The translations under genes and the position numbers were made by a program. A DNA stretch of 36,665 nucleotides from positions 1-36,665 of the IMG/VR virus record IMGVR_UViG_3300013233_000184; one strand, written 5' to 3'. Of the stretch, positions 15,108-23,681 are shown piece after piece (positions within the stretch are counted from its first letter, which is position 1; each line of letters starts with the position of its first letter). The stretch comes from a virus. The notes below the pieces were generated by a model. It was given only the letters and a program-made list of their open reading frames with translations. It ran no database searches and was not told the DNA's origin.

Positions 15108-15586
15108 TGACTAAGATAGTAAGTGGCACGTTCACTAGGTTCAATAAGAGAATCGTTGGCAATTACAACGCAGCTGATTTCAGATCAAAAGACATTATTC
15201 AACTGAAAAAATTCATCAATAACTTACCTCAAAACGCGTTCGATTACGCAATGGTTCCTGATAACGACAATTTCATGAGAATATCCTTGAAATTGTACGG
15301 AGACATGAACTTTTGGGATGTATTGATAGCTATCAACGGAAGAGATTCCTTAGCTGGTTTACCTTTTGACTTCGACACAATTGACGTCATATCTAACGAC
15401 AAAATAATAGAATACGAAACATTTGTGTATGGTAAGACAGTGCCCGAACCTCAACGAACTGAGTTGTTGAATTTAAAGAAGACTGAGTTAGACGTACTTA
15501 ACGAAGGACATCGAGTGATCAAATATATTAAACCAGACGTCCTTGGTCAATTCATCCAAACAGCTTACGATAACAATATGTTATGA
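15107..15586 (+). CDS. 53: Baseplate wedge protein (gp53 family, LysM-like)
   Basis: 159 aa (T4 gp53 is 196 aa). FAVxxx-type opening followed by MRISLKLYGDMNFWDVLIAINGRDS, the conserved LysM-like segment of gp53 in which a tube-side helix precedes Y-x-D-x-x-FWDVLxxINxxxS. The central DFDTIDVIS and the end FIQTAYDNNML fit a small wedge subunit that joins hub and wedges. It overlaps the previous stop by one base and the next gene by four. Confidence 0.75.
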   Translation: MTKIVSGTFTRFNKRIVGNYNAADFRSKDIIQLKKFINNLPQNAFDYAMVPDNDNFMRISLKLYGDMNFWDVLIAINGRDSLAGLPFDFDTIDVISNDKIIEYETFVYGKTVPEPQRTELLNLKKTELDVLNEGHRVIKYIKPDVLGQFIQTAYDNNML

Positions 15587-16740
15587 CAGTATCAAGAATA
15601 TTTTCACAAAGTTCAATTGTCGAACACCTAATCGTCGAAATCGACGGTATAGCAGTAAGTGTGGATGATGTATTGGAAATAGACATAACTAGCGATTTTT
15701 TCGATTTTAAAGTATTGGGAAGTATGACATTCCGTGATAATCTGAACATATCATCAGGAACTCACATCACTCTCAATAATGACAATAAAATCAAGATAAC
15801 TATCACGGATTTCTCAGGGAAAACACTCATTAGATTATTTAGAGTAATATCTATGAACGTGGACTTCATCAACGAATACTTTAAACAATATACATTCGAA
15901 CTTCAAGACGAAATATCTTTTATATTAGATAATGCTTATATGAGTAAAGGATTCACTTCTACACCAGTTGCTGCGTTCCAACGATATCTAACAGAATTGA
16001 GGATCCCTCAGATACTATCAATGGAACGACGTTCGTTACACGTGAGTGACACAAGTTCATCAACTACTTTTGTTGTACCACAAAATGAGTCGGTATTAAG
16101 TTTCTTTTGTGGGTTACTTAAACAGGAGAATATACGAATATGGCAAGATTTCAACGGAATCAATGTAAGTACGACATCCGCTGACACGTTAGTTCCTTCA
16201 ATTGGATCTGCTGGAGACATTGAATACTCTCAGAATATCACAGATCAAGATAACGCGTTCAGAATACATGATTTAGTCATAAACAAGTCACACACAGGAC
16301 AATTGAACCACAATTTACCTAAAAGAAGTGTTTTTAGATCTGGACAATTCAAGACAATAAATAATGTAACACACAATTTAGTTGAATACATATCTCATTT
16401 AGTTCTAAATAAGACAGGAAACACAGGACTTCAAATGACTAGTGGATTGAAAACAAGTTATCAAGAAACAAGTGACATTAGACTTCAAGACTACGAATTG
16501 TTTGATGAGTATATGTTGAACGACTCCATTACAATAGCTACTGTCGGATTATGGTTGACATCTGTTGGTGAGTCAGTCCGTGTTAGTTTAAGAGGTCATT
16601 TATTAGATTCAACATCATTAACTGTTGGTGATAAGATGGATTCTGGAAAGTATTTAGTTAGAAAAACACGACATAAATTGATCGGAGGAAAGATGATCAG
16701 CAAGTCAGATTTAGTTAGAATGGATAACAACTCTGTATGA
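15583..16740 (+). CDS. 27: Baseplate central hub protein (gp27 family)
   Basis: 385 aa (T4 gp27 is 391 aa). The beta-rich start (VEHLIVEIDGIAVSVDDVLEIDIT and GSMTFRDNLNIS), the middle PVAAFQRYLTEL with FFCGLLKQENIRIWQDFNGI, and the late VRVSLRGHLLDSTSLTVGDKMDSGKYLVRKTRHKL are the layout of phage hub proteins related to gp27 and VgrG. It forms the trimeric adaptor between tube and spike. The last four bases (ATGA) are shared with the spike gene start, so the two are coupled. Confidence 0.8.
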   Translation: MTVSRIFSQSSIVEHLIVEIDGIAVSVDDVLEIDITSDFFDFKVLGSMTFRDNLNISSGTHITLNNDNKIKITITDFSGKTLIRLFRVISMNVDFINEYFKQYTFELQDEISFILDNAYMSKGFTSTPVAAFQRYLTELRIPQILSMERRSLHVSDTSSSTTFVVPQNESVLSFFCGLLKQENIRIWQDFNGINVSTTSADTLVPSIGSAGDIEYSQNITDQDNAFRIHDLVINKSHTGQLNHNLPKRSVFRSGQFKTINNVTHNLVEYISHLVLNKTGNTGLQMTSGLKTSYQETSDIRLQDYELFDEYMLNDSITIATVGLWLTSVGESVRVSLRGHLLDSTSLTVGDKMDSGKYLVRKTRHKLIGGKMISKSDLVRMDNNSV

Positions 16741-17942
16741 AATTATATAAAGCAGTAGTAGAAGACAATAAAGATCCACTTGAGTCATCCAGAGTGCGTG
16801 TTAGAGTGTTTGGGGTACACACAGAAAAGAACGAACATTCAGGAGTACCATTCAACTTCATCAGTTCTACAGATTTGCCGTGGTCTGAGGTCGTCGGAGG
16901 AACATCATTTGGACTAGTTGGTGGCATTGGGATATCCAACATTCTTCAACAGGGCACTTGGGTTTGGGTGTTTTTCGAAAACGACAACCCTAACAAACCT
17001 GTAGTGATTGGTACAGTGTGTGGTCAAAATAAAACGCGAACTGCTTACACTGGTGGTGAAGGATTTAATGATGTAGATGAAGTATATCCGTTTTCAGCGA
17101 GAGCTGACGAAACAGACATCAATAGACTATCTACTGGGAAGAACTTAAACAATTCGTATAGGGACACTCCGACATCAGTATATAATACATCTGATACTAT
17201 ACATAAACAAATAAATGACAACGTTGATGTTGTTTCTGTTACTGATACAACATCCGGTGCAGATGTTTCTCAAACGGAACCAAATTCTACATCCGATCTA
17301 ACTACATATCCTAATTCCTCTGTATTGGAAACTCCTAGTGGTCACGTAATCGAATACGATGATACTCCATCGAATGAACGAATCAGATTGTTTCATACAT
17401 CCGGATCGTATATAGAAATGAAACCAGACGGCACAATCATCCAAAAGTCAGTCGACAACGGAACGAATAGTGCGTCACAATATATACACATGAATGATGT
17501 AAACGAACACATAGCTAAGAGTGTGAAACGATACATCGAACAAAACGTTGATGAAATAATTGATGGTGCTGTAAAACGAAAGATTGGAGCCACGTTGGAT
17601 GAACACATCGTTGGAGACGTCAATCTGACTGTGGACGGCAATCTAACTTGGAATGTAACTGGATCTATTAGTATAGTGGGTAGTGACACTATTGGTGTAA
17701 CTAGCTCAAAAGCTATGACATTGGGAAGTAGTACGACATTAGGACTGACAAGTACAAAAGCTATGACATTGGGAAGTAGTACGACATTAGGATTAACGAG
17801 TACAACCGATATGACACTAACAAGTAGTAAAACATTAGGACTGACAAGTACGACTGCTATGACATTGGGAAGTAGTACGACATTAGGATTAACGAGTACA
17901 AACGATACGACATTAACTGCTGCAATTATTAATCTTAATTAA
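16737..17942 (+). CDS. 5: Baseplate central spike (gp5-like) without a lysozyme domain
   Basis: 401 aa. Residues 1-105 form the OB-fold domain: LYKAVVEDNKDPLESSRVRVRVFGVHT, LPWSEVVGG and GTWVWVFFENDNPNKPVVIGTV. A linker rich in Thr, Ser and Asp follows, then SSVLETPSGHVIEYDDTPSNERIRLFHTSGSYIEMKPDGT, the start of the beta-helix, and a C-terminal run of 16-residue repeats (KAMTLGSSTTLGLTST). T4 gp5 is 575 aa with a lysozyme domain between OB fold and helix. Here that space holds only about 100 low-complexity residues and no lysozyme motif. The protein is expected to bind the PAAR tip made by the next gene. Confidence 0.8.
   Translation: MKLYKAVVEDNKDPLESSRVRVRVFGVHTEKNEHSGVPFNFISSTDLPWSEVVGGTSFGLVGGIGISNILQQGTWVWVFFENDNPNKPVVIGTVCGQNKTRTAYTGGEGFNDVDEVYPFSARADETDINRLSTGKNLNNSYRDTPTSVYNTSDTIHKQINDNVDVVSVTDTTSGADVSQTEPNSTSDLTTYPNSSVLETPSGHVIEYDDTPSNERIRLFHTSGSYIEMKPDGTIIQKSVDNGTNSASQYIHMNDVNEHIAKSVKRYIEQNVDEIIDGAVKRKIGATLDEHIVGDVNLTVDGNLTWNVTGSISIVGSDTIGVTSSKAMTLGSSTTLGLTSTKAMTLGSSTTLGLTSTTDMTLTSSKTLGLTSTTAMTLGSSTTLGLTSTNDTTLTAAIINLN
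17690..17925 (+). repeat. 48-bp coding repeats in the spike gene
   Basis: Four to five copies of a unit encoding (K/T)AMTLGSSTTLGLTST, some identical over long stretches and some diverged (TDMTLTSSKTLGLTST). They form the beta-helical needle at the end of the gp5-like spike, so copy number sets needle length. Confidence 0.85.
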
Positions 17943-17962
17943 CTCTTAAAATGTAGTCATTG

Positions 17963-18006
17963 TATAAATAACAAATGTATATTCAGATGGAGACCGATTA
18001 TAAATA
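17963..18006 (+). promoter_or_regulatory. Two tandem late promoter boxes before the PAAR gene
   Basis: TATAAATA occurs twice in the 84-bp gap after the spike gene, at 17963-17970 and 17999-18006. The second is 20 bp before the PAAR start codon. These separate the tip and wedge genes (PAAR, gp25, gp6, gp7-like) from the hub operon and give them their own late transcription. Confidence 0.75.
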
Positions 18007-18026
18007 CACGTAAATAGGAGACAAAT

Positions 18027-18314
18027 ATGGCCGCAGTGAGTGTTATAGGGGATTTAGGAAGTGGTCATGGTTTGTTTCTGGCTCGGCCTAGTATATCTGG
18101 TGGATCGCCAAATGTGTTAGTTAATAAAGTATCCGTACTGATAGTAGGGTCTTTATTTGCTATCCACACTGACGGCAATACTGCTCATCCTGGCACATTA
18201 TCTGCTGGAAGTTCAAAGGTTTTAGTGAACGGAGTAGGAATAGGACGAGTTGGTGACACGATTTCCTGTGGATCGACGGTAGCCATAGGTTCCGCTACTG
18301 TGTTGGCTGGTTAA
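18027..18314 (+). CDS. PAAR-repeat spike tip protein
   Basis: 95 aa. The pattern is that of PAAR proteins, which sharpen the end of contractile-tail spikes and bind one metal ion: GDLGSGHG, RPSISGGSPNVLVN, H at 53, TDGNTAHPGTLSAGSSKVLVNGVGIGRVGDTISCGS. His and Cys residues (H15, H53, H60, C80) are candidates for the metal site. The T4 counterpart is gp5.4. AGGAG lies before the ATG. It would cap the gp5-like needle. Confidence 0.85.
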   Translation: MAAVSVIGDLGSGHGLFLARPSISGGSPNVLVNKVSVLIVGSLFAIHTDGNTAHPGTLSAGSSKVLVNGVGIGRVGDTISCGSTVAIGSATVLAG

Positions 18315-18315
18315 A

Positions 18316-18669
18316 GTGGCATTATATACTGATTTCATCACTGCTGCAACCACCAATATAGACGCATCAGCGATCAACAACTCAATAACCAACATATTAT
18401 CCACGTCATATGGATCAGTACCTGGCATGCCCACATTTGGCACAAGATTGAACGGAGTATTATTCAGTCAAATGGATTCATTGACTATATCCATCATACA
18501 AGACCAAATACGAGAAGCACTATCTGTGTGGGAACCAAGGATAACAGTCACAGATGTGATCATTACAGCAATACCAGAGTTCAACAAGATCGTAGCAGTC
18601 ATCGATTATAATTATATAGATAAACAATTATCCATGAACGAACAAATATCTGTTTCGTTAGTGAAATAG
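18316..18669 (+). CDS. 25: Baseplate wedge protein (gp25 family)
   Basis: 117 aa (T4 gp25 is 132 aa). A GTG start one base after the previous stop, with no good ribosome binding site, so translation is probably by re-initiation. INNSITNILSTSYGSVPGMPTFGTRLNGVLFSQMDS is the conserved gp25/GPW core (the EPR-type region, here less typical), followed by IQDQIREALSVWEPRITVTDVII. It anchors sheath and wedge to the tube in contractile tails. Confidence 0.85.
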   Translation: MALYTDFITAATTNIDASAINNSITNILSTSYGSVPGMPTFGTRLNGVLFSQMDSLTISIIQDQIREALSVWEPRITVTDVIITAIPEFNKIVAVIDYNYIDKQLSMNEQISVSLVK

Positions 18670-18679
18670 GAACAACAAT

Positions 18680-21223
18680 ATGCCACCAATTCAACCAAAT
18701 AATTTAGTAGAAACTGTTCCGTTTAATTATGACGAAATCTACAACAATGTTCAAACTAAATTCTCCAACGCTGGATACGATACTACAGCTGGATCTAATG
18801 TATCTCAATTGATATCTGCTATGACGTACTTTACAAGTACACTGAACGTCAATACAGCGATGAATATCAATGAAAACATACTGTCGTTGGCCACTACACG
18901 TGATTCAGTCGTTACTGATGCTCGTGAGTTTGGGTATGAAATTAAACACCAACAATCATACGAATACACGTTGAGTGTTTCGTTGACTGGTGCACTCAAC
19001 TACACCATTCCTAAATATACATCATTTCAATATAATGGACTCAACTATTACTATTTGGGAGTCGGTATATCACTAACTGCACAAAGTGTTTCTGATGTTT
19101 TACATGCGTCATTTGTTGTGAAAGAGGGGACTATGAACTTTTCAGTTGATAACCCTGGTGCATTAGTTGTGGAAACGACTACAGTAACAAACGAAACAGG
19201 TCAAGTTGTCCCACAATACTTCATTGATATTCCTTACGCAAACGTCGAAGAAAACGGAATAGAATGTTTTGTTTCTTATTATGATGATTTTGGTAACTAC
19301 ATCGTTGATGAACAATGGAATCGTGTTGATAATTTCTATATTGACGAAACAGTCCAATCGAGTAAAAACTATTTTCGTATGGATGATATTGCTCACCAAA
19401 CTCCACGGTTATACTATTCAATAAGTGGATTTGGATTAGGACTCAAGTTAGGAAGTGTTGTTAAGTTCAACGTACTCCAAACGTCAGGACTAAAAGGCAT
19501 TATCACGGACGTCACTAATACAAACAATGTGAAACATTCTGTTCCATATGCTACTGTTGATAGTATTGTATTGAAATTAGAAGGAACTGCTGAAGAAACA
19601 ATTACAAGTATCAAACAAAACGCTCCTAAATTCTACAACTCCCAAAACAGAGCTGTTACATTGAATGATTATATGGCGATTTGTAATAGACAATCTACAG
19701 TCAAAGAATCTAGTGTGTGGGGAGGAGAATCCGAATTCCCCAAAGCTCCAGGTCATGTTTGGATCAGTCTAATACAATCGAATCAAGATAGAGTGTTTGT
19801 CGCTGCTCCATTCAACCAATCATTTACGTTGAATAATGACTATTTTTCATCATGGAACTACTCTATATTGTCGAGTGATCCAGCATTCAAAACACAAACA
19901 GATTCACAAAATGCGTTTTACCGTAGCAAATACATAAATGACTCTGAAATAGTTTCTTCTGATATCAATCCTGATGGTTCTGTGTCGAATCCTGGTGTTT
20001 GGGACGTACTAAACACTCTAAAGGTACCAACAACAGAATTTCACAATAGACATCCTATATTCCTTGATTTTGATTACAATGTACACATTGTTAAGTATAA
20101 TGTCACGACCTCTAAAGCAGATATTCATCAAACTACATTCAACACGATAGACAGTTTCTTCTCAGGGATCGGTGATTCAATCAATACTGAGCGATATAAC
20201 GCACAATACTTTCACTCATCTTTGGAAAAACGCGTAGATACTAACTTGTCAGATGCGTCAGGTGTATCAAGTACATTGAACACGTCGTTGATTTTGACTA
20301 GAAAAAGCATCAATACTGAAAATAACTTACGTTCCGCAAAGAACATCACGTTCGATTTAGCTGTTCCGCTTGAACCGTACTTTGATGGCACTGGTCAATT
20401 GATTACTGGTGCGTTACCCAATATAGACACTCCAAACTTCCTCACTAATACCTCAACTGGTCAACCAATCATCGGAACTAATTTATATGTAGATTGGTCA
20501 GGTTTGGCAACATCTCCACCACCACAAACACAAGAAATAATAACAGCTCCTATTTATATATCTGAGTTAGAAACATTGACTATTGTTTCAACCAATTCAA
20601 CAGGAAGTGTTGTACCCATCAACAATTCAATATTTCCTGATGATCCAACGTCGATCGATTTATTTACTACTCAAACATACAACAATACTGTAATAACTCT
20701 TATTAACGCTGGTGGAACACGTACAACGTTGGTTCACACTTCCGATTGGACTATCAATAATAATAATCGAAAGGAATTAACTATCTATCACGCTGTGACT
20801 GCTGGGGATGTCATTGAGATATCTAGGAAGTCAAGATGTGGTGATTATATTTTGTTCAATTCATACAAACGTTTCATAAAGGTTCAATTGTATATTGATG
20901 CTTCCAATTCTATTGTACTGAATCAACCAGGATCTTTGTTTACTACGCCCAAATCGTATTTGGTCACAATTGATGCTTGGTTCTTGGCTTCTACTGACGC
21001 TTATTACGTAACGAGTACAGGATATTCATTATTGAATGTCGGTCAACAGAACTTATTGACTGGAGCTATCGTACACAAAGTGTCTCCGTCATTATACACT
21101 GGATCACCAATTAAATATGACATGTTCAATAACGACAAGAAATTAAATATGTCATATTCATCGTTCAATTTCTCCACAATCGGCAATATTGTACCAAGAC
21201 TTCATAGCGTCAATTTTGTATAA
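18680..21223 (+). CDS. 6: Baseplate wedge protein (gp6 family, baseplate J-like)
   Basis: 847 aa, longer than T4 gp6 (660 aa). The N-terminal third has the order typical of gp6/baseplate J: FNYDEIYNNVQTKFSNAGYD, SNVSQLISAMTYFTSTLNVNTAMNINENILSLATTRDSVVTDAREFGYEI. Later, FYNSQNRAVTLNDYMAICNRQSTVKESSVWGGES marks the conserved end of the core domain. The C-terminal 250 residues are beta-rich and not recognised; they account for the extra length. It forms the wedge ring with gp7 and gp53. AGGA precedes the ATG. Confidence 0.85.
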   Translation: MPPIQPNNLVETVPFNYDEIYNNVQTKFSNAGYDTTAGSNVSQLISAMTYFTSTLNVNTAMNINENILSLATTRDSVVTDAREFGYEIKHQQSYEYTLSVSLTGALNYTIPKYTSFQYNGLNYYYLGVGISLTAQSVSDVLHASFVVKEGTMNFSVDNPGALVVETTTVTNETGQVVPQYFIDIPYANVEENGIECFVSYYDDFGNYIVDEQWNRVDNFYIDETVQSSKNYFRMDDIAHQTPRLYYSISGFGLGLKLGSVVKFNVLQTSGLKGIITDVTNTNNVKHSVPYATVDSIVLKLEGTAEETITSIKQNAPKFYNSQNRAVTLNDYMAICNRQSTVKESSVWGGESEFPKAPGHVWISLIQSNQDRVFVAAPFNQSFTLNNDYFSSWNYSILSSDPAFKTQTDSQNAFYRSKYINDSEIVSSDINPDGSVSNPGVWDVLNTLKVPTTEFHNRHPIFLDFDYNVHIVKYNVTTSKADIHQTTFNTIDSFFSGIGDSINTERYNAQYFHSSLEKRVDTNLSDASGVSSTLNTSLILTRKSINTENNLRSAKNITFDLAVPLEPYFDGTGQLITGALPNIDTPNFLTNTSTGQPIIGTNLYVDWSGLATSPPPQTQEIITAPIYISELETLTIVSTNSTGSVVPINNSIFPDDPTSIDLFTTQTYNNTVITLINAGGTRTTLVHTSDWTINNNNRKELTIYHAVTAGDVIEISRKSRCGDYILFNSYKRFIKVQLYIDASNSIVLNQPGSLFTTPKSYLVTIDAWFLASTDAYYVTSTGYSLLNVGQQNLLTGAIVHKVSPSLYTGSPIKYDMFNNDKKLNMSYSSFNFSTIGNIVPRLHSVNFV

Positions 21224-21238
21224 TAGGAGTATGTAATC

Positions 21239-22588
21239 ATGGCTGATCTAATTCCTATCTATAATGCATTATTTCCTGAGAATCTCAAGAATAATAGGTT
21301 ATTCACAGATACATTCGACATATTCGTCAAAACTATTGAGGAATATTCTCGTGTATCTGTGAACATAAACAATGTATTCAGTAACACATTGTATCCAACT
21401 GATTCTTTGCCAACAAAAAACGCAAAAATGAGGTTAAAGTCGTCATTAATCGAAGTTAATATGAATAATGTATTCACTTCAATTAAAACAGCTCAACACA
21501 ACCAAATACTATTGGATAAATTAATTCGTGTCGGATTGGATAACATTGCCACGATATCAAGACCTGTTGAGTCTATAATATCACCAGAGAACCTGTCAAC
21601 AAATAAGAGTTTGTCGAACAAAATAGCTACACGATCAGCGATTGATTATGCTTACCGATTGGCATCCCACCTCGAATCAAATATAGATAAAACTCCCCTC
21701 AGTATAACATACGATGTTCCTCAACACATGCACATAAATGGCAGAATTACAAGAGAAATGTATTCAGCTATTGTCGAGCCCATTTCTCACGTTGCTGGTT
21801 ACACATATACATATACTAAAAATAGTGACGTTACTATGGATGATGTATTTGGTTTGGTGTCTACATATAACGTGAACACAATAGAAATACGATCGAGTCA
21901 TGGTTTCTACGATGTGTTCATTCCTGGCACAACCCAAGTTGAAATTGACGCTGTTTGGACAACTGACTTTATCAATCGAACTAATATTGTGACTGGCAAC
22001 TTGTTTACATTGACCGAATTTAACACTCAAGTGACTGTTCGTACTGACATGGTAGTTAAAGAAGTACTAACCATGCATAATCCGGCTGGACGTGAAGTGA
22101 ATGTGCATTTCGTGAATGGTCAAGCTATAATACTTCAACCAACAATCAGTGGTGTAAATGACCTGCTTTTAGTCAACTATCCTGTTTGGGCATCATTATC
22201 CACTAAATATCCAGGAGCTGGGTTGTTTAGGACTTATACTCCAACACTAACAGATGGACATTGGGTGTTATTTACTGACTACACAACTAACGTTGACTTT
22301 TCATATGGTGACGTCAATATACATAATATCGATTTTGAAGTGACTAAATATAATGATTATACTCACACCACAACAGGATTGACGTATATTGATTATAACG
22401 GAATATCTCAACCATCAGGCACATCAGACGTCATAAAAATGACAAGTACTAACTATGTGAATGATATCGTGGACATTCAAGAAACACGAGCAATTGGAAA
22501 CTATTTAGTGGGAAGCGACATCCCAGCTAACGCGTCATATTTCATATCTACTGAAGTTGGTGTTAGTTTGGTTGTGACGTCAATATAA
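21239..22588 (+). CDS. Baseplate wedge protein, gp7/gpI-like
   Basis: 449 aa, far shorter than T4 gp7 (1032 aa). Its first 140 residues (IYNALFPENLKNNRLFTDTFDIFVKTIEEYSRVSVNINNVFSNTLYP and on) are helical and resemble the gpI-type part that packs against gp6. The rest is beta-rich with Thr/Val repeats, as in fibre-attachment proteins. Position right after gp6 supports a gp7 role. Assignment is from context and overall layout; no diagnostic motif was seen. AGGAG lies before the ATG. Confidence 0.55.
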   Translation: MADLIPIYNALFPENLKNNRLFTDTFDIFVKTIEEYSRVSVNINNVFSNTLYPTDSLPTKNAKMRLKSSLIEVNMNNVFTSIKTAQHNQILLDKLIRVGLDNIATISRPVESIISPENLSTNKSLSNKIATRSAIDYAYRLASHLESNIDKTPLSITYDVPQHMHINGRITREMYSAIVEPISHVAGYTYTYTKNSDVTMDDVFGLVSTYNVNTIEIRSSHGFYDVFIPGTTQVEIDAVWTTDFINRTNIVTGNLFTLTEFNTQVTVRTDMVVKEVLTMHNPAGREVNVHFVNGQAIILQPTISGVNDLLLVNYPVWASLSTKYPGAGLFRTYTPTLTDGHWVLFTDYTTNVDFSYGDVNIHNIDFEVTKYNDYTHTTTGLTYIDYNGISQPSGTSDVIKMTSTNYVNDIVDIQETRAIGNYLVGSDIPANASYFISTEVGVSLVVTSI

Positions 22589-22591
22589 ATA
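22584..22591 (+). promoter_or_regulatory. T4-type late promoter
   Basis: TATAAATA overlapping the stop codon of the gp7-like gene, 20 bp before the ATG at 22612. It gives the two tail-end genes their own late transcription. Confidence 0.75.
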
Positions 22592-22611
22592 AGAAATAAA
22601 GGATTAATAAT

Positions 22612-22860
22612 ATGGTAGCAAATGTTGGCGGATTCGCCCCTTATCAAATACAACTAACAGCGACTCAAATCGACGCTGCAATTCAGGCTGGTCATAACCT
22701 TGGAACAACATTAAGAGGTTATGTAGCTGAACATGGTGGTTCTATTCCACCAACAGTTCAACAAGGCGTAGTGGATGGCGACCTTTGGTCTGATCCAGCT
22801 ACTGGAAAACGATATCGAGCGTATGTTGACGTTCTTAACGTGGTTTATTTCGAACTATGA
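22612..22860 (+). CDS. Small tail or fibre-associated protein
   Basis: 82 aa. The end reads GDLWSDPATGKRYRAYVDVLNVVYFEL, which follows the GDLWxDxxxGxxYxxY...EL pattern I know from phage tail-fibre and adaptor proteins. The first half (LTATQIDAAIQAGHNLGTT) looks helical. AAAGGA precedes the ATG, and the end overlaps the next gene as ATGA. Exact role unknown; it is probably displayed with the 255-aa protein that follows. Confidence 0.6.
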   Translation: MVANVGGFAPYQIQLTATQIDAAIQAGHNLGTTLRGYVAEHGGSIPPTVQQGVVDGDLWSDPATGKRYRAYVDVLNVVYFEL

Positions 22861-23624
22861 GAGACTTTAAAACAACCACAGGACACTTTGCGATCGATGT
22901 AATCGATAATAATGACAATGTAATTGATAGTTATGAAGATGATAATATGATTATGGTATCGGCTAGTACGTCAATGGCTGAAATATTTTCGAATTCTGCT
23001 GGCAGTGTATCTGTCGATTCATTTAGACTTGGTACAATGGGTCATTCTGAACTTGGTGGATTACTTCAACCTAAAATATCAGGTGATGGATTCATTAATA
23101 CTAGAAATAGAATGTTCTCAGAATATATGATTGTATCTAGCGGATCAACTATCCCATTCGTCAATCAAAATGATGTCATTTTTTACTCATCACCAGCTAA
23201 TGCAGCAACACATAATAAATACTATAGGTATTTGGGGAATGCAACGTTGACTAATTATGTTGCAGCTACATCGTCTATCAGCGATACTACCGTTTGGGTG
23301 GTAGTTCCTAGTGAACCATATAATCACATTATCAATTTCACTACTCCAGCTCCAACCACAACTGTGGTTACGACAGAATTCGATAATGGTGCGTCCGTTA
23401 CAGCATCATCTGACGTGACTACGACTGTATCAGGATCTAGTGTGACGTTTGTGTTTAATATTCCTGTTCCTGTTGCAAACGGACAAGATCTGGTGTTGGG
23501 CAATTCATCGTTCACTGAAGCCGCTTTATATGCGAATGGTAGGATATTCTCTCACAAAACATTCATTGTCAAGTCAAAAGATTTTGCGACCTCACTGAAA
23601 ATCACTTGGACCATCACATTTTAA
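22857..23624 (+). CDS. Tail or baseplate structural protein, unassigned
   Basis: 255 aa, translation coupled to the previous gene (ATGA). It opens DFKTTTGHFAIDVIDNNDNVIDSYEDDNMI, a pattern seen in virion proteins where a GxFxIxVxDxxGNVxxxYEDxNxI strand set precedes a fibre-like body. The middle is rich in Thr, Ser and Val (TTTVVTTEFDNGASVTASSD) and the end has SFTEAALYANGRIFSHKTF, as in fibre or adaptor proteins. It is the last gene of the rightward late block. No terminator was seen after it. Confidence 0.55.
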   Translation: MRDFKTTTGHFAIDVIDNNDNVIDSYEDDNMIMVSASTSMAEIFSNSAGSVSVDSFRLGTMGHSELGGLLQPKISGDGFINTRNRMFSEYMIVSSGSTIPFVNQNDVIFYSSPANAATHNKYYRYLGNATLTNYVAATSSISDTTVWVVVPSEPYNHIINFTTPAPTTTVVTTEFDNGASVTASSDVTTTVSGSSVTFVFNIPVPVANGQDLVLGNSSFTEAALYANGRIFSHKTFIVKSKDFATSLKITWTITF

Positions 23625-23643
23625 ACTAATGGTTGACGTTGTA

Positions 23644-23669
23644 TCCTTACTGTATAGTTATAGTAAGGA
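23644..23669 (+). promoter_or_regulatory. Hairpin over the nrdB ribosome binding site
   Basis: TCCTTACT and AGTAAGGA pair perfectly, extended inward by a G-U pair and two more pairs around a UAGU loop (11 pairs in all). The 3' arm contains AAGGA of the only ribosome binding site (AAGGAG at 23665-23670) for the ATG at 23682. TTGACG at 23633 might be a -35 element, but no -10 box sits at a good distance. It suggests translational control of the reductase genes by a protein, RNA or temperature. Confidence 0.6.
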
Positions 23670-23681
23670 GCGACGTCAAGA

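Noticed and set aside
20551-20558. TATAAATA on the minus strand inside the gp6 gene
   Set aside because: No minus-strand gene follows it.
23633-23664. Sigma70 promoter for nrdB (TTGACG with TATAGT)
   Set aside because: The two TATAGT hexamers are 14 and 20 bp from TTGACG, both outside the usual spacing. The better supported feature there is the hairpin.
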